DNA from: Paenibacillus lutrae
Lineage (GTDB): Bacteria; Bacillota; Bacilli; Paenibacillales; NBRC-103111
Direction: 5' to 3'
Assembly: GCF_009757775.1 (NCBI RefSeq)
Contig: NZ_RHLK01000016.1
Span: 103,486 to 167,485 of the forward strand
DNA length: 64,000 nt
Positions within the stretch are counted from its first letter, which is position 1, and every line of letters begins with the position of its first letter. Under the pieces are notes generated by a model. That model was not told the origin of the DNA, did not search any database, and was given only the letters and a program-made list of their open reading frames with translations. Position numbers and translations under genes: made by a program. Below are positions 35,884 through 44,432 of the stretch, piece by piece.

Positions 35884-35912
35884 AGACCGCTGGTATCAAT
35901 CAGCGGTTTTTG
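35884..35912 (+). terminator. Rho-independent terminator of msrA
   Basis: The segment accgctg pairs with cagcggt and is followed by a T-run. It lies directly after msrA. Confidence 0.8.
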
Positions 35913-36098
35913 TGTATGCGGGCAGGACGACGCGGCTAGTCGGAGGAGGCTGGGAGTTGGGGGCTGGATGCTGTTCATTAAGTAATCAAGCGGTTTTATC
36001 GCACCCGGTCCATTTGCAACATTTCTTTACAAGAAACGTTATCAGGAATGTGACCAGAAAACGTTACAGGAGTGAGAGGAATTAGGAAGGTGGTTGCC

Positions 36099-36539
36099 AT
36101 GAAATCTTGTTCTCGGATGCTTTTGGGTATATGGACGGTATGGATTCTTATGGCTTGTCTTATAACCGGTTGTACGCTGGGGTATACGGGGAGGGAAGAT
36201 GCAGCGGCTGAACCCGTGCAGAGACCGGAAAGTCCCCACCAGACGGTGCAAGGAATTATTGTGAATAAGGAAGTCGTAGACGAACATCATCGTATTCTGG
36301 TGGTCACTAATGTCACTAGCAAGGATCTGAGGGAGTATTCATCAGAGGAGATTATTAAGCAAGCGATGGAAGAACGCACGATCGCCTGGTATACCCTTAC
36401 AGATAAGACGGCTTATGATACATACAGCATAGGAGAGAGAATCCGTGTTACCTCGGGGCCTCTGGTGCTTCTATCTCAGCCGCCGGTCCTTGATGCTGTA
36501 AAAATAGAGGTTTCGGACTCCGGAAGCAGCCATCCATAA
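36099..36539 (+). CDS. DUF3221-type lipoprotein (YobA-like)
   Basis: A 146-residue predicted lipoprotein. N-terminal basic residues and a hydrophobic helix end in the lipobox LITGC. The mature part shows GIIVNKEVVDEHHRILVV and YDTYSIGERIRV, which resemble the DUF3221 family of B. subtilis YobA. The function of that family is not known. Start ATG 36099 follows ggaaggtgg; an upstream ATG in the same frame at 36072 lacks a clear site. It stands alone. Confidence 0.65.
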   Translation: MKSCSRMLLGIWTVWILMACLITGCTLGYTGREDAAAEPVQRPESPHQTVQGIIVNKEVVDEHHRILVVTNVTSKDLREYSSEEIIKQAMEERTIAWYTLTDKTAYDTYSIGERIRVTSGPLVLLSQPPVLDAVKIEVSDSGSSHP

Positions 36540-36789
36540 GAGACTTCCCCGTTCATAAATCAATAGCGGATGTACATACCCGATAACCGGATGGAAGGAC
36601 GATGGAGAATTTTCTCGGTTGAATGAGTCGATTAGAGACAAAGACGGATGCAGTTCTATTCTTTTTTTCTTTTGGCGTTAAGTTATAAAAATACCCCTTT
36701 GGTGTTATTTCAAAATGTGCCTTTATGTCATATATTTAGAAATGTTACCAGTTAAGACCATTCGGTATCATTTACTAAGGGGGATTTAT

Positions 36790-38769
36790 ATGACACGTTT
36801 TCGCACCGTTCCAAGCCGGAGCTTATCACTCTGGCAGTCGGCCGTAACCGACACTGTCCGCAGCGCCATGAAGGATCAAATGCCGAAGTCCGGGTCCGAG
36901 CAGCCTGGGCAGCAGGCGGATCTGCTGGCAGTGGCTGCGCCTGCTGCAGCGGATAACGCGGCCGAGCTGCTTGCCTCATTGCACGAACATATCTTGCAGG
37001 AGCAGGGAGCAGACAATCCCGGTCCTCTTCTTAAGGCGTCCGGCAGCGCGTCAGATGCATCGGCAGAAGCGGGTCCGGCTTCAGATGCCGCAAAGGTATC
37101 CCGTCTTATGTACGAGGCGGCTATTGCCAAGGCAGAAGGGAAGGAAGAGGAAGCATTCCGTCTGATGGAGGAAGCCCGTAAATATTCAACGGGTGATTAT
37201 GCCGGATGGGTGACTTGTATCACCACTTTCATTGAATATTATACGAAGTACCGCAATCCGTACTATCGCGACTGGAAAGAACTCGGGCAGCCGATTGGGA
37301 CGTATGGCGTCATTCCTTACGTTCTGCCGGACGATGCGAAGGTAGGTCTTATCGGTGACTGGGCGACCGGCATGCCGGATGCCAAGGAACTCGTCAAATA
37401 TATGGTCAATATGGACGTGGATGCGATTATTCATCTGGGCGATATTTATTACTCAGGGACACCGGATGAATGCACCCGCAATTTTAACGCAATTTTTGAT
37501 GAGGTATTTGCGGAGACGGGCAAACCGAGGATTCCGGTCTTTACGATCCCGGGGAATCACGATTACTACGCATTCGGTTACGGTTTTTACAATGGAGTGA
37601 TAGATCAGGTTAATGCCAGTCATCCTGACTGGAAGCAGGAAGCCAGTTACTTCAGTCTCCGCACGCAGGACGGTGCCTGGCAGTTCCTCGGGATGGACAC
37701 CGGACGCCATGATTATAACCCGAAGAACGATATGGACCCGACCTACAACGGGCCCTGGCTGGAAGATTCAGAGGTAGAGTGGCATGCGGATAAGCTTAGA
37801 AATTTTGGCGGAAGCACGCTGCTGCTGTCCCATCATCAGCTTTTCTCCCAGCACAGCCCGATTCAAAGCCGCTTCGCGCAGAGACCGTGGATGAATGAGC
37901 ATTTAATGAGCGCGTTCTCCCCGTATTTTGACCGGATTGCTTGCTGGTTCTGGGGGCATGAACATAACCTGGCGTTATTCCGCGACGGATTGATGGGACT
38001 GGCCAAGGGACGGCTGGTCGGCTCCTCCGCTTATGAAGAAACGACGGGAGAAACCCCGTACACCCCGCATAATGCTGATTATGCCGAGCAGGTTCCATAC
38101 ATGGAGGCAATGCCGCTCGTGAGTCAGGCGAACGGTTATTACAATCACGCTTTTGCCGTTCTGGATTTCAAACGTGCAGGCAAGGAAGATCCGATCGCTT
38201 GTACCTATTACGAATTCCCTTCCTGGGGATCGCACCAGCCGGATACGATTCAGGCAAAAGTACTGATGACAGAAACCATTCCTTACAAAGTGCCTGCTCC
38301 GCCGGTTTCGGGGGCGGTTATCAAATCGGGCGACGTGGTGCTGCTGCGTAATCAGACAGGCGCCTATGTTGCAGGCTTTAAGACAGGGAAGTGGCCCAGT
38401 TATCTTAATTTCCCGACAGTAAGCCCGACCGACAAGGTCAAGCTGAAGCTGTCTCTTCTGCAGGGAACCGAGGGCAGCGAGCTTAAAGACGAGGCAGAGA
38501 TTCGGATTGAGACGACGGAAATGCAACAAGACAACTGCCTGGGTGCATGGAAAGATCGTCACGAACTCTATTATTATCAGAAAGATTACAACAAAGAACA
38601 GCAGGGCTGGCGCCTGCGCAAGGTAGATCCTACCGATAGCGCACTGCGGGACGGGGATGTAGTCTACATCTACAACCGGTACTGGACCGACGGAAAAATG
38701 TGCCAGGAGGGACAATGGCTGACCACCAAAGCCGATACCCCGGATAAATGGACGATTGTTAAGCTTTAG
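36790..38769 (+). CDS. Metallophosphoesterase
   Basis: A 659-residue protein with a calcineurin-like phosphoesterase domain: GLIGDWATG (about residue 187), IIHLGDIYYSG, IPGNHDYY (about 255), SHHQLFS and WGHEHNLA (about 389) give the full set of metal ligands. There is no signal peptide. Residues 1 to about 130 include an Ala-rich segment, and the C-terminal about 150 residues may be a beta-trefoil-like domain. Substrate unknown; purple-acid-phosphatase or phosphodiesterase activity is possible. ATG 36790 follows aaggggg. It ends before a terminator. Confidence 0.8.
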   Translation: MTRFRTVPSRSLSLWQSAVTDTVRSAMKDQMPKSGSEQPGQQADLLAVAAPAAADNAAELLASLHEHILQEQGADNPGPLLKASGSASDASAEAGPASDAAKVSRLMYEAAIAKAEGKEEEAFRLMEEARKYSTGDYAGWVTCITTFIEYYTKYRNPYYRDWKELGQPIGTYGVIPYVLPDDAKVGLIGDWATGMPDAKELVKYMVNMDVDAIIHLGDIYYSGTPDECTRNFNAIFDEVFAETGKPRIPVFTIPGNHDYYAFGYGFYNGVIDQVNASHPDWKQEASYFSLRTQDGAWQFLGMDTGRHDYNPKNDMDPTYNGPWLEDSEVEWHADKLRNFGGSTLLLSHHQLFSQHSPIQSRFAQRPWMNEHLMSAFSPYFDRIACWFWGHEHNLALFRDGLMGLAKGRLVGSSAYEETTGETPYTPHNADYAEQVPYMEAMPLVSQANGYYNHAFAVLDFKRAGKEDPIACTYYEFPSWGSHQPDTIQAKVLMTETIPYKVPAPPVSGAVIKSGDVVLLRNQTGAYVAGFKTGKWPSYLNFPTVSPTDKVKLKLSLLQGTEGSELKDEAEIRIETTEMQQDNCLGAWKDRHELYYYQKDYNKEQQGWRLRKVDPTDSALRDGDVVYIYNRYWTDGKMCQEGQWLTTKADTPDKWTIVKL

Positions 38770-38825
38770 AGACCGGCGTAAGCTGCGCAGAATAGACGGC
38801 CGGGGGCTCGAATCCGGCTCCACCG

Positions 38826-38850
38826 GACCGCTGGATTTCCAGCGGTCTTT
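38826..38850 (+). terminator. Terminator-like hairpin after the metallophosphoesterase gene
   Basis: A perfect 9-bp stem (gaccgctgg with ccagcggtc) with a four-base loop and a short T-rich tail. Confidence 0.7.
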
Positions 38851-39042
38851 GTGTGCATCGGGATTTGGCAAGCCGCCGGCCAGGATAGAGAGCTTCCGCT
38901 GTTTGGACAGGCAGGCGGGGGCGTTACCCGGCAGCCAAGGACGGAGATATCGGGTGCGGAGAAGAGATGAGGTAGACGCGGCTTTATTCATTCGTTATGA
39001 TACGGGGATACAAGAAACCTCGATCAAGGATGGTACGCGCAA

Positions 39043-40011
39043 TTGACTTCAATTTCTTTCACACTTAACGATCTGACAGCATCGGTGTATTTGTATACTT
39101 ACGCCTGTCATGAAGATGAACAGTACTTGTGCGCGATGGAGCTGCGCGCTCTATTCGGCTCGGAGCCGGAGAGCCCCCGCTTCACCCGGAGCACGGCCAG
39201 GCTGGACCCGAGCCGCAGCCCGTTTATCCGCTTCCGGGTCGCGGCTCAGCTCGAAGCGGCCAGCCTGGATGAGCTGGCTGCCAAGGCGGAATCGCTTGAC
39301 CTCCAAGGGGAGACGTTCAAGCTTCAGTACGTGGAGGCCGAAGGTGAGGCCTCCTATGACGAGCAGCGCGCGATTGAACGCGCGGTGGGGCTTCATGTCC
39401 GGGGCAAGGCGGACATGAAGACTCCGCAGCGCCTGCTTGGTCTGGCGCAGGCGGGCGGCCGCTGGCTGCTCGGCGAGTGCCGCAGGAGCGAAGCGCTCTG
39501 GCTGGCGCACAGCCGTAAGCCGCGCCAGTACTCCACCGCGCTTAGCACGCGGGTAGCCCGCGCAGCGGCCAATATCGCGGTGCCCCGGCCGGCGGGCATC
39601 CGCGCGATCGATCCGTGCTGCGGCATCGGCACGGTGCTGGTGGAGGCCTTGTCGATGGGCATCGACATCGTCGGCCGCGATCTTAACCCGCTCGCGGTCC
39701 GCGGAGCGCGCGAGAATCTTCACCACTTCGGATTCCCGGATGTGGTGAAGATTGCGGACATCCGCAGCCTGGAAGGCGACTACGATGCGCTGATTCTGGA
39801 TATGCCGTATAACCTGTGCTCCAGAATTAGTGCGGAGGAGCAGCTCGACATGCTGCGGAGCGCCCGGCGGCTTGCGCGGAGGGCTGTCGTCATCACGGCG
39901 GAGCCGATTGACGGGCCGCTGGCGCAAGCCGGGTTTGAGGTGGACGACCGGTGCGTCGTCCGCAAAGGCAGCTTCGAGCGGCAGGTTATTCTCTGCCGCC
40001 CGAAGCTCTAA
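39043..40011 (+). CDS. TRM11-like RNA methyltransferase
   Basis: A 322-residue protein starting at TTG. The N-terminal half resembles a THUMP/ferredoxin-like region. The C-terminal half is a class I methyltransferase with motif I DPCCGIGTVLVEAL and motif IV LDMPYN, which replaces the usual NPPY/DPPY. This arrangement is typical of bacterial TRM11-like guanosine N2-methyltransferases acting on tRNA. The ribosome site is weak. It appears to be a single-gene unit. Confidence 0.78.
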   Translation: MTSISFTLNDLTASVYLYTYACHEDEQYLCAMELRALFGSEPESPRFTRSTARLDPSRSPFIRFRVAAQLEAASLDELAAKAESLDLQGETFKLQYVEAEGEASYDEQRAIERAVGLHVRGKADMKTPQRLLGLAQAGGRWLLGECRRSEALWLAHSRKPRQYSTALSTRVARAAANIAVPRPAGIRAIDPCCGIGTVLVEALSMGIDIVGRDLNPLAVRGARENLHHFGFPDVVKIADIRSLEGDYDALILDMPYNLCSRISAEEQLDMLRSARRLARRAVVITAEPIDGPLAQAGFEVDDRCVVRKGSFERQVILCRPKL

Positions 40012-40233
40012 GGGAGGGCCTTTCAAATTCATCATTAATATCCTTGTCCTATTCCGGGCCTTTAGCTATAGGGTCTTTCCTGTTACTCACACAACCCAAA
40101 AATTCAGTGGATATTTTCCGTTTACCAGTTTTTTTAGGTAATATATGGTAGATTGTGGAACTGTAACAAAGGAGAGGATTCCCCTGAGTATAAGATATCC
40201 GCTTAACTTTTTGTTTTTATAGGTGCTTATATT

Positions 40234-40446
40234 GTGGTAGATAAGTTTGTTTTATTAAGCACGACGTGGAAAATTATTTTATTTTGTTTGCTAATGGCGG
40301 GGGTGGATTATGTAATGGATAAGGCGGGAATTAGACAAATTCATATCCCCGTATACGCTGGAGTTGCAGCTATCATCCTGATTGTCTTTGCCCTATCCTA
40401 CATGGGCCCCATCATACCTGAACGTAATCGAAGGCAACAAGGATAA
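40234..40446 (+). CDS. Small membrane protein
   Basis: A 70-residue protein with two hydrophobic segments (about residues 10-25 and 40-57), starting at GTG 40234. I do not recognise a family. A strong ribosome site (aaaggagagg near 40170) lies about 60 bp upstream, in front of a short non-ATG frame (CTG start, then stop at 40220), so a leader peptide or a different start is possible. A terminator follows the stop codon. Confidence 0.5.
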   Translation: MVDKFVLLSTTWKIILFCLLMAGVDYVMDKAGIRQIHIPVYAGVAAIILIVFALSYMGPIIPERNRRQQG

Positions 40447-40485
40447 GCTGCTTCCGGTAATCTGCCGGGAGCAGCTTTATTTAGC
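40445..40485 (+). terminator. Rho-independent terminator
   Basis: The segment aagctgcttccgg pairs with ccgggagcagctt and is followed by tattt. It overlaps the stop of the small membrane protein gene. Confidence 0.75.
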
Positions 40486-40530
40486 TTTGCTATATTTAGC
40501 TTTGCTATATTTAGCTTTGCTTTATTTAGG
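40479..40530. repeat. 15-bp tandem repeat, three copies plus a partial
   Basis: The unit atttagctttgctat occurs at 40479-40493 and 40494-40508, then atttagctttgcttt at 40509-40523, then a partial unit. It fills the gap between the terminator and the convergent nitroreductase gene and duplicates part of the terminator tail. Confidence 0.9.
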
Positions 40531-40536
40531 CTCCGC

Positions 40537-41271
40537 TTAATCCAGCTTAAAGCCCTTGCTTTCTACAAAAGGCTTGATATGAGGCCGGACAGGCAACCGG
40601 TATTTATCCGCCATGCTGCGGGACCAGGACAGATCGGTTTGGCCCCCTGTCCGTTCCCTATAGTAGCGCCGGGTTGTTTCATCGTATTCTTGAATTCCTT
40701 CGAGGACTGCTCCGGTATCATAGGCGTTCTCATGCACGACAGCCTGCATAGGGAGGCGGGGACGAAGAGACGGCTCCTGATCGGGTACACCGATGCACAT
40801 GCCAAACACAGGGTAAACCAGCTCCGGCAGGCGCAGCGCTTCGCTTACTTTGTGGGGAACATTACGGATGCCGCCGATGTAGCAGATGCCCAGGCCCAGA
40901 GATTCGGCCGCAATGGCTGCATTCTGCGCCGCCAGCGCAGCGTCGAGTGAGGCCACTAGGAAGCTTTCGGTATTCTGGTGAAAAATTTCTCCGCAATTCT
41001 CCGTCACGTTCCGTAAACGCGATAAGTCGGCACAGAACACGAGAAACAGTCCGCACTGCTCTACATAAGCTTGATTTCCCGCGAATTCTGCGAGTTCCTT
41101 CTTTAAGAGAGGATCTGTAACCGAAATGATGCTGTAGGCTTGAACATTGCTTGAAGTAGACGCCATCTGGGCGGCCCCGAGAATAGCTTTCTTCTGCTCG
41201 GGGGCAAGAGGTTCCGGTTTAAATTTGCGTATCGAACGGTGATTCATCAGAAGATCAATAACGGAATTCAT
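40537..41271 (-). CDS. NADPH-dependent nitroreductase/oxidoreductase (NfsA-like)
   Basis: A 244-residue FMN-binding nitroreductase-family protein. The N-terminus LLMNHRSIRKFKPEPL, the ASTSSNVQAYSII segment and GLGICYIGGIRN are typical of NfsA/Frp-type enzymes, which reduce quinones and nitro compounds with NADPH. The ATG follows AAGGAG. It converges with the small membrane protein gene, and upstream lies the long AT-rich gap before the biosynthetic cluster. Confidence 0.85.
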   Translation of the reverse strand: MNSVIDLLMNHRSIRKFKPEPLAPEQKKAILGAAQMASTSSNVQAYSIISVTDPLLKKELAEFAGNQAYVEQCGLFLVFCADLSRLRNVTENCGEIFHQNTESFLVASLDAALAAQNAAIAAESLGLGICYIGGIRNVPHKVSEALRLPELVYPVFGMCIGVPDQEPSLRPRLPMQAVVHENAYDTGAVLEGIQEYDETTRRYYRERTGGQTDLSWSRSMADKYRLPVRPHIKPFVESKGFKLD

Positions 41272-41456
41272 GTACGATTTCTCCTTTTGTAATCCGTATG
41301 GAAAACTTATGTCTATTATAGATAGAAAAAGGGCTTTTCACAAAGAGTTCCAAGGAAGCGAATGACTTGCCGGATAACTTGGAGTAATCGCCCGTTCAAG
41401 TATATGCTGAGATTATTTAATGGGTTATTAATTGTTCTAAAGAATAGTTTTATCTT

Positions 41457-41486
41457 AATCTGTGGCGATTACCACGGATTTTTTTA
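41457..41486 (+). terminator. Orphan rho-independent terminator
   Basis: The segment aatctgtgg pairs with ccacggatt (one G-T pair) and is followed by six or more T. No plus-strand gene precedes it in the window; the transcript it ends is unknown. Confidence 0.65.
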
Positions 41487-41829
41487 TGCCCTCCGCATAG
41501 GAGTTGCACCTAGGCTCCAAGTCCTATACACGGGATACAGGACTAGTCATCGCGGCTAATCTGCCATAATCAGTTAGGAATTAAACCTTAAATACAAATG
41601 GCTTAAGTAGCTGTTGTAACAGGAAATCATAGGTATTAAGATCTACTTCAGGCATTTCCTTTATGGGCAAAATTGGTTTTTATTATATAAAATTTCCTTT
41701 AATTTAATTATTATTTAAAATATTTTAACAAAACAAAAACTATATTTTAAAAACAAGATAGAGATAATTTCTTTAAAATAGTTTCGTTTTGGGCAGTTTC
41801 TTTTTAGTATTTTAATATTTTATTTAGAG

Positions 41830-41859
41830 TTGACTTGATATTACTGGTAGAGTTATGAT
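41830..41859 (+). promoter_or_regulatory. Candidate sigma-A promoter of the biosynthetic cluster
   Basis: TTGACT (41830-41835) and TATGAT (41854-41859) are separated by 18 bp. It lies about 90 bp before the first cluster gene, and I see no other good promoter within the closely packed cluster. Confidence 0.5.
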
Positions 41860-41949
41860 CAAATTGTAATAATTTTCCTTGCATATTTTCCTGTTTCATC
41901 TAGTTTTTGAATGATTTGGAGTAGATGACGAACGATGGGAGGGAATTTT

Positions 41950-42237
41950 TTGACCGATATTGGAGAATGGGAAGCAAAGATAAGAGAGGTTCTACGGCAG
42001 CATTTCAAATTGTTTGTTCCAGTTGAAGAACTGGCACCAGATGCCGAGCTGCTTTACAACGGTTTGAATTCAGTGGATTTCATTAACCTGGTCGTAGAGA
42101 TTGAGAAAGAATTCAGCCTCCGGGTTGATGCGGCGGATTTAAAACTGGACAATTTCAAAAGCATTTCCGAGATTCTGAATTTTATATCTTACCAGAAAGA
42201 AAAAGCAGGAATACACGCCGTCGGGGGAAGTGATTAG
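41950..42237 (+). CDS. Stand-alone acyl/peptidyl carrier protein
   Basis: A 95-residue carrier protein from TTG 41950, six bases after gggaggg; an in-frame ATG at 41935 lacks a site. The phosphopantetheine Ser lies in LNSVDFINLVVEIEKEF, the hallmark of acyl and D-alanyl-type carrier proteins. It is the first gene of the cluster and sits before a stand-alone adenylation enzyme that should charge it. The pair resembles the free carrier plus ligase of butirosin and petrobactin pathways rather than an NRPS module. Confidence 0.8.
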   Translation: MTDIGEWEAKIREVLRQHFKLFVPVEELAPDAELLYNGLNSVDFINLVVEIEKEFSLRVDAADLKLDNFKSISEILNFISYQKEKAGIHAVGGSD

Positions 42238-42297
42238 CTGTCTTTTGGTCTCCCCTTCCTCAAGTGTTTTTATTACTAGGAGAGTGAGAGAATAACG

Positions 42298-43911
42298 ATG
42301 CCGTTAACCGTGAATGGAACCGTAAGATCTTTAAGCGATTTTTTAAGTGAACCCGCCAAGAGATGGCCTGACCGGGAAGCCGTTAGCGATGGCAAGCATT
42401 CCCTTACTTTTAAAGAGCTGGATCAAGCAAGCCATCATCTGGCCCGGTTTCTGATCAGCGAGGGCGTGGGCGTAAACCAGCATGTGGCGATCCTTGCACC
42501 GAAGGAAGTGTCGGTCGTTATTGCGATAGCTGCATGTTTGAAGGCCGGAATTACTTACGTTCCGATTGAGCCGACTAATCCCGTACAACGGATCGAGTAT
42601 TTGATTTCGGATATAAAACCCGCGTATCTCATTATGCCTTCCTCTTTTAGCGAAAGACTGAATCCGTCTATATTCCAATCCATTCCCGTCATTCATCTGG
42701 AGCAGGTTATTCCGGGAGACTGCCCTGTCTGGGGAGAAATCCCGATCCATGAATTAGAGCTTCCGCTAGAACCCGTAGAAGATTCCACATTAGCTTATTG
42801 TATGTATACCTCTGGTTCGACCGGCGAGCCTAAGGGTGTGCAAGTTGAACACAAGAGTGTCCTCAGTTTCATTCAGACCTTTCAGGATATCGTGCAGTTT
42901 GATGAGTGTTCCGTATGCCTCAATACGTCTGCTTTTAATTTTGATGTGTCCATTGAAGATGTATTCGCTCCTCTGTACTATGGTTCTCGTGTCTTCCTGT
43001 ATTCCGGATTGATGTATCCGACCCGATTCTTTGACATTCTGGAGCGTGAGAAAATTACACATCTGATCGCGATATCATCCACCATTACTTTGATGGCGGG
43101 AGCGGTCGGTGAATTCCAGGAAAGGGATTTATCCCAGTTGAAAGTTCTGCTGACGGGTGGAGAAGTGCTTAACGTGAACGCTATCCAGACATGGCTTCGT
43201 GAAGTGCCGGGTATCCGGCTCTACAATGCGTATGGACCGACGGAGACGACATGCGTATGCGTCATTTATCCGATCACGGAGATTGAACCTGATCGTACCG
43301 AGTTCTATCCGATCGGCCTACCGCTCCGTGGCGTCTCTTTGCGAATCGTGGACGAGGAGGGAAATACGCTCGGTCCTGATGAAGAGGGCGAACTGCTTAT
43401 TGGCGGCACCCATGTAATGAGGGGGTACTGGAACAGGCCGGAACTCACGGCATCGAGAACGGTAACGATAGATGGAATCCGGTATTACAAATCCGGTGAT
43501 GTTGCCAGGATTGATCCGCAGGGAATCTGTCACTATCTGGGGAGAAGAGATGACGAAGTCAAAGTATTCGGCTACCGCATTAATCTGAACGAAGTCAGGA
43601 ACGCGCTGATCAGCGTGGATCATGTCGCAGACGGAGTTGTAGCGGCCATTGAAGATAAGCAGGGCAAGGTGCTGGTTGCCGCTATCATCTGCAAAGATTC
43701 TATGGAGCCGTCGTTCGGGGCCGACGTGATCCGGCAAATTTCGCTGAAGCTGCCGAATTACATGATTCCCAGAGCCGTTCTGTTATGTCGTAATTTCCCT
43801 GCCATGACGACGGCTAAGACGGATGTCAAGAAAATAGTCCGTCTCATTCAAAGCAAAATGGCTGAAAGCAGCTCCAGCATCCTTCTTCAAACAGAGGATT
43901 GGGACGCTTAA
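42298..43911 (+). CDS. Stand-alone amino-acid adenylation enzyme
   Basis: A 537-residue NRPS-type adenylation protein with all main core motifs: A3 YTSGSTGEPKGV, A4 FNFDVSIEDVF (the Asp that binds an amino group), A5 NAYGPTETT, A7 YYKSGDVARID, A8 GRRDDEVKVFGYRI and the A10 Lys region TTAKTDVKKI. There is no fused carrier or condensation domain. The A4 Asp indicates an alpha-amino acid or similar amine-bearing acid. It presumably loads the carrier protein encoded 60 bp upstream. Candidate substrates are diaminobutyrate (EctB-like enzyme downstream) or a hydrazino acid. The exact residue cannot be read without the specificity code. Confidence 0.82.
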   Translation: MPLTVNGTVRSLSDFLSEPAKRWPDREAVSDGKHSLTFKELDQASHHLARFLISEGVGVNQHVAILAPKEVSVVIAIAACLKAGITYVPIEPTNPVQRIEYLISDIKPAYLIMPSSFSERLNPSIFQSIPVIHLEQVIPGDCPVWGEIPIHELELPLEPVEDSTLAYCMYTSGSTGEPKGVQVEHKSVLSFIQTFQDIVQFDECSVCLNTSAFNFDVSIEDVFAPLYYGSRVFLYSGLMYPTRFFDILEREKITHLIAISSTITLMAGAVGEFQERDLSQLKVLLTGGEVLNVNAIQTWLREVPGIRLYNAYGPTETTCVCVIYPITEIEPDRTEFYPIGLPLRGVSLRIVDEEGNTLGPDEEGELLIGGTHVMRGYWNRPELTASRTVTIDGIRYYKSGDVARIDPQGICHYLGRRDDEVKVFGYRINLNEVRNALISVDHVADGVVAAIEDKQGKVLVAAIICKDSMEPSFGADVIRQISLKLPNYMIPRAVLLCRNFPAMTTAKTDVKKIVRLIQSKMAESSSSILLQTEDWDA

Positions 43912-43989
43912 ACCGTGTATAAGCGCAAGATGGAAGTGAGTTTGAAACCGGTCAGACGCGTTATTAACTCAGAATAGGCGGTGGTTATT

Positions 43990-44385
43990 ATGAATATCCA
44001 GTATGCAAGTAAGGCAGAGACTTCCTACGAATATGGGTGTGACTTAAGAAGGATTTACCCATGGGAGTCGCTTATTGATCCGCTATGGGGAAGTGCGATT
44101 GCTTCTGTAAGAGCCGGAGAAAACACTGCGCCCCATGCTCATGACGAACATGAGACGTTCATCATCCTGAAGGGCAGGGGACTGATGACGATCGAGGATG
44201 AAACGGCCGAGGTGTCCAGTGGCGATATCATCTATATCCCACCGAATCTTCAACATACGATCCGTAACAGCAGTGAAGAAGAAAGGCTTGAATTCATTAC
44301 CATTTACTGGGGGATCCCTGAAGCAAATGAACGGATGCTAAGAATGGCAGAGGAGTTGGTAGAGTCCAGAACGTCCAGAATTTGA
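43990..44385 (+). CDS. Small cupin, probable N-N bond-forming partner
   Basis: A 131-residue single-domain cupin. Metal motif 1 is PHAHDEHE (His49, His51, Glu55) and motif 2 ends in NLQHT (His89), so all four ligands are present. ATG 43990 follows aggcggtgg. The gene lies 47 bp before a MetRS-like gene. In the hydrazine-forming enzymes of actinomycetes (Spb40, PyrN), a cupin and a MetRS-like domain are fused in one protein. The cupin rearranges an aminoacyl ester of N-hydroxylysine into an N-N bond. Here the two halves are separate. Role inferred from context. Confidence 0.75.
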   Translation: MNIQYASKAETSYEYGCDLRRIYPWESLIDPLWGSAIASVRAGENTAPHAHDEHETFIILKGRGLMTIEDETAEVSSGDIIYIPPNLQHTIRNSSEEERLEFITIYWGIPEANERMLRMAEELVESRTSRI

Positions 44386-44432
44386 ACAAGAATCCCGGAG
44401 GGAACGCTTCTTGTCAGAAGTGAAGGAGGAAG

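Larger units (their letters stand above)
41272..41949. other. Long AT-rich intergenic region before the N-N bond cluster
   Basis: A 678-bp region without a convincing gene. It holds a hairpin with T-run at 41457-41486 (aatctgtgg with ccacggatt), several weaker inverted repeats at 41490-41560, a very AT-rich tract (41660-41830) and a promoter-like sequence at 41830-41859. A frame of about 65 codons at 41362-41559 crosses the terminator hairpin and has no ribosome site, so I do not call it. A small RNA ending at 41486 is possible. Confidence 0.5.

Noticed and set aside
38800-38825. A tRNA 3'-end-like string (ggggctcgaatccggctccacc)
   Set aside because: It looks like a T-arm and acceptor end, but the T-loop would be ten bases, no matching 5' acceptor strand or anticodon arm lies upstream, and no CCA context follows. 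Not a tRNA gene.
38756-39046. Open frame of 96 codons between the metallophosphoesterase and TRM11-like genes
   Set aside because: It begins inside the end of the preceding gene, crosses a terminator hairpin, and its composition (Arg/Gly-rich) looks like out-of-frame GC-rich sequence.
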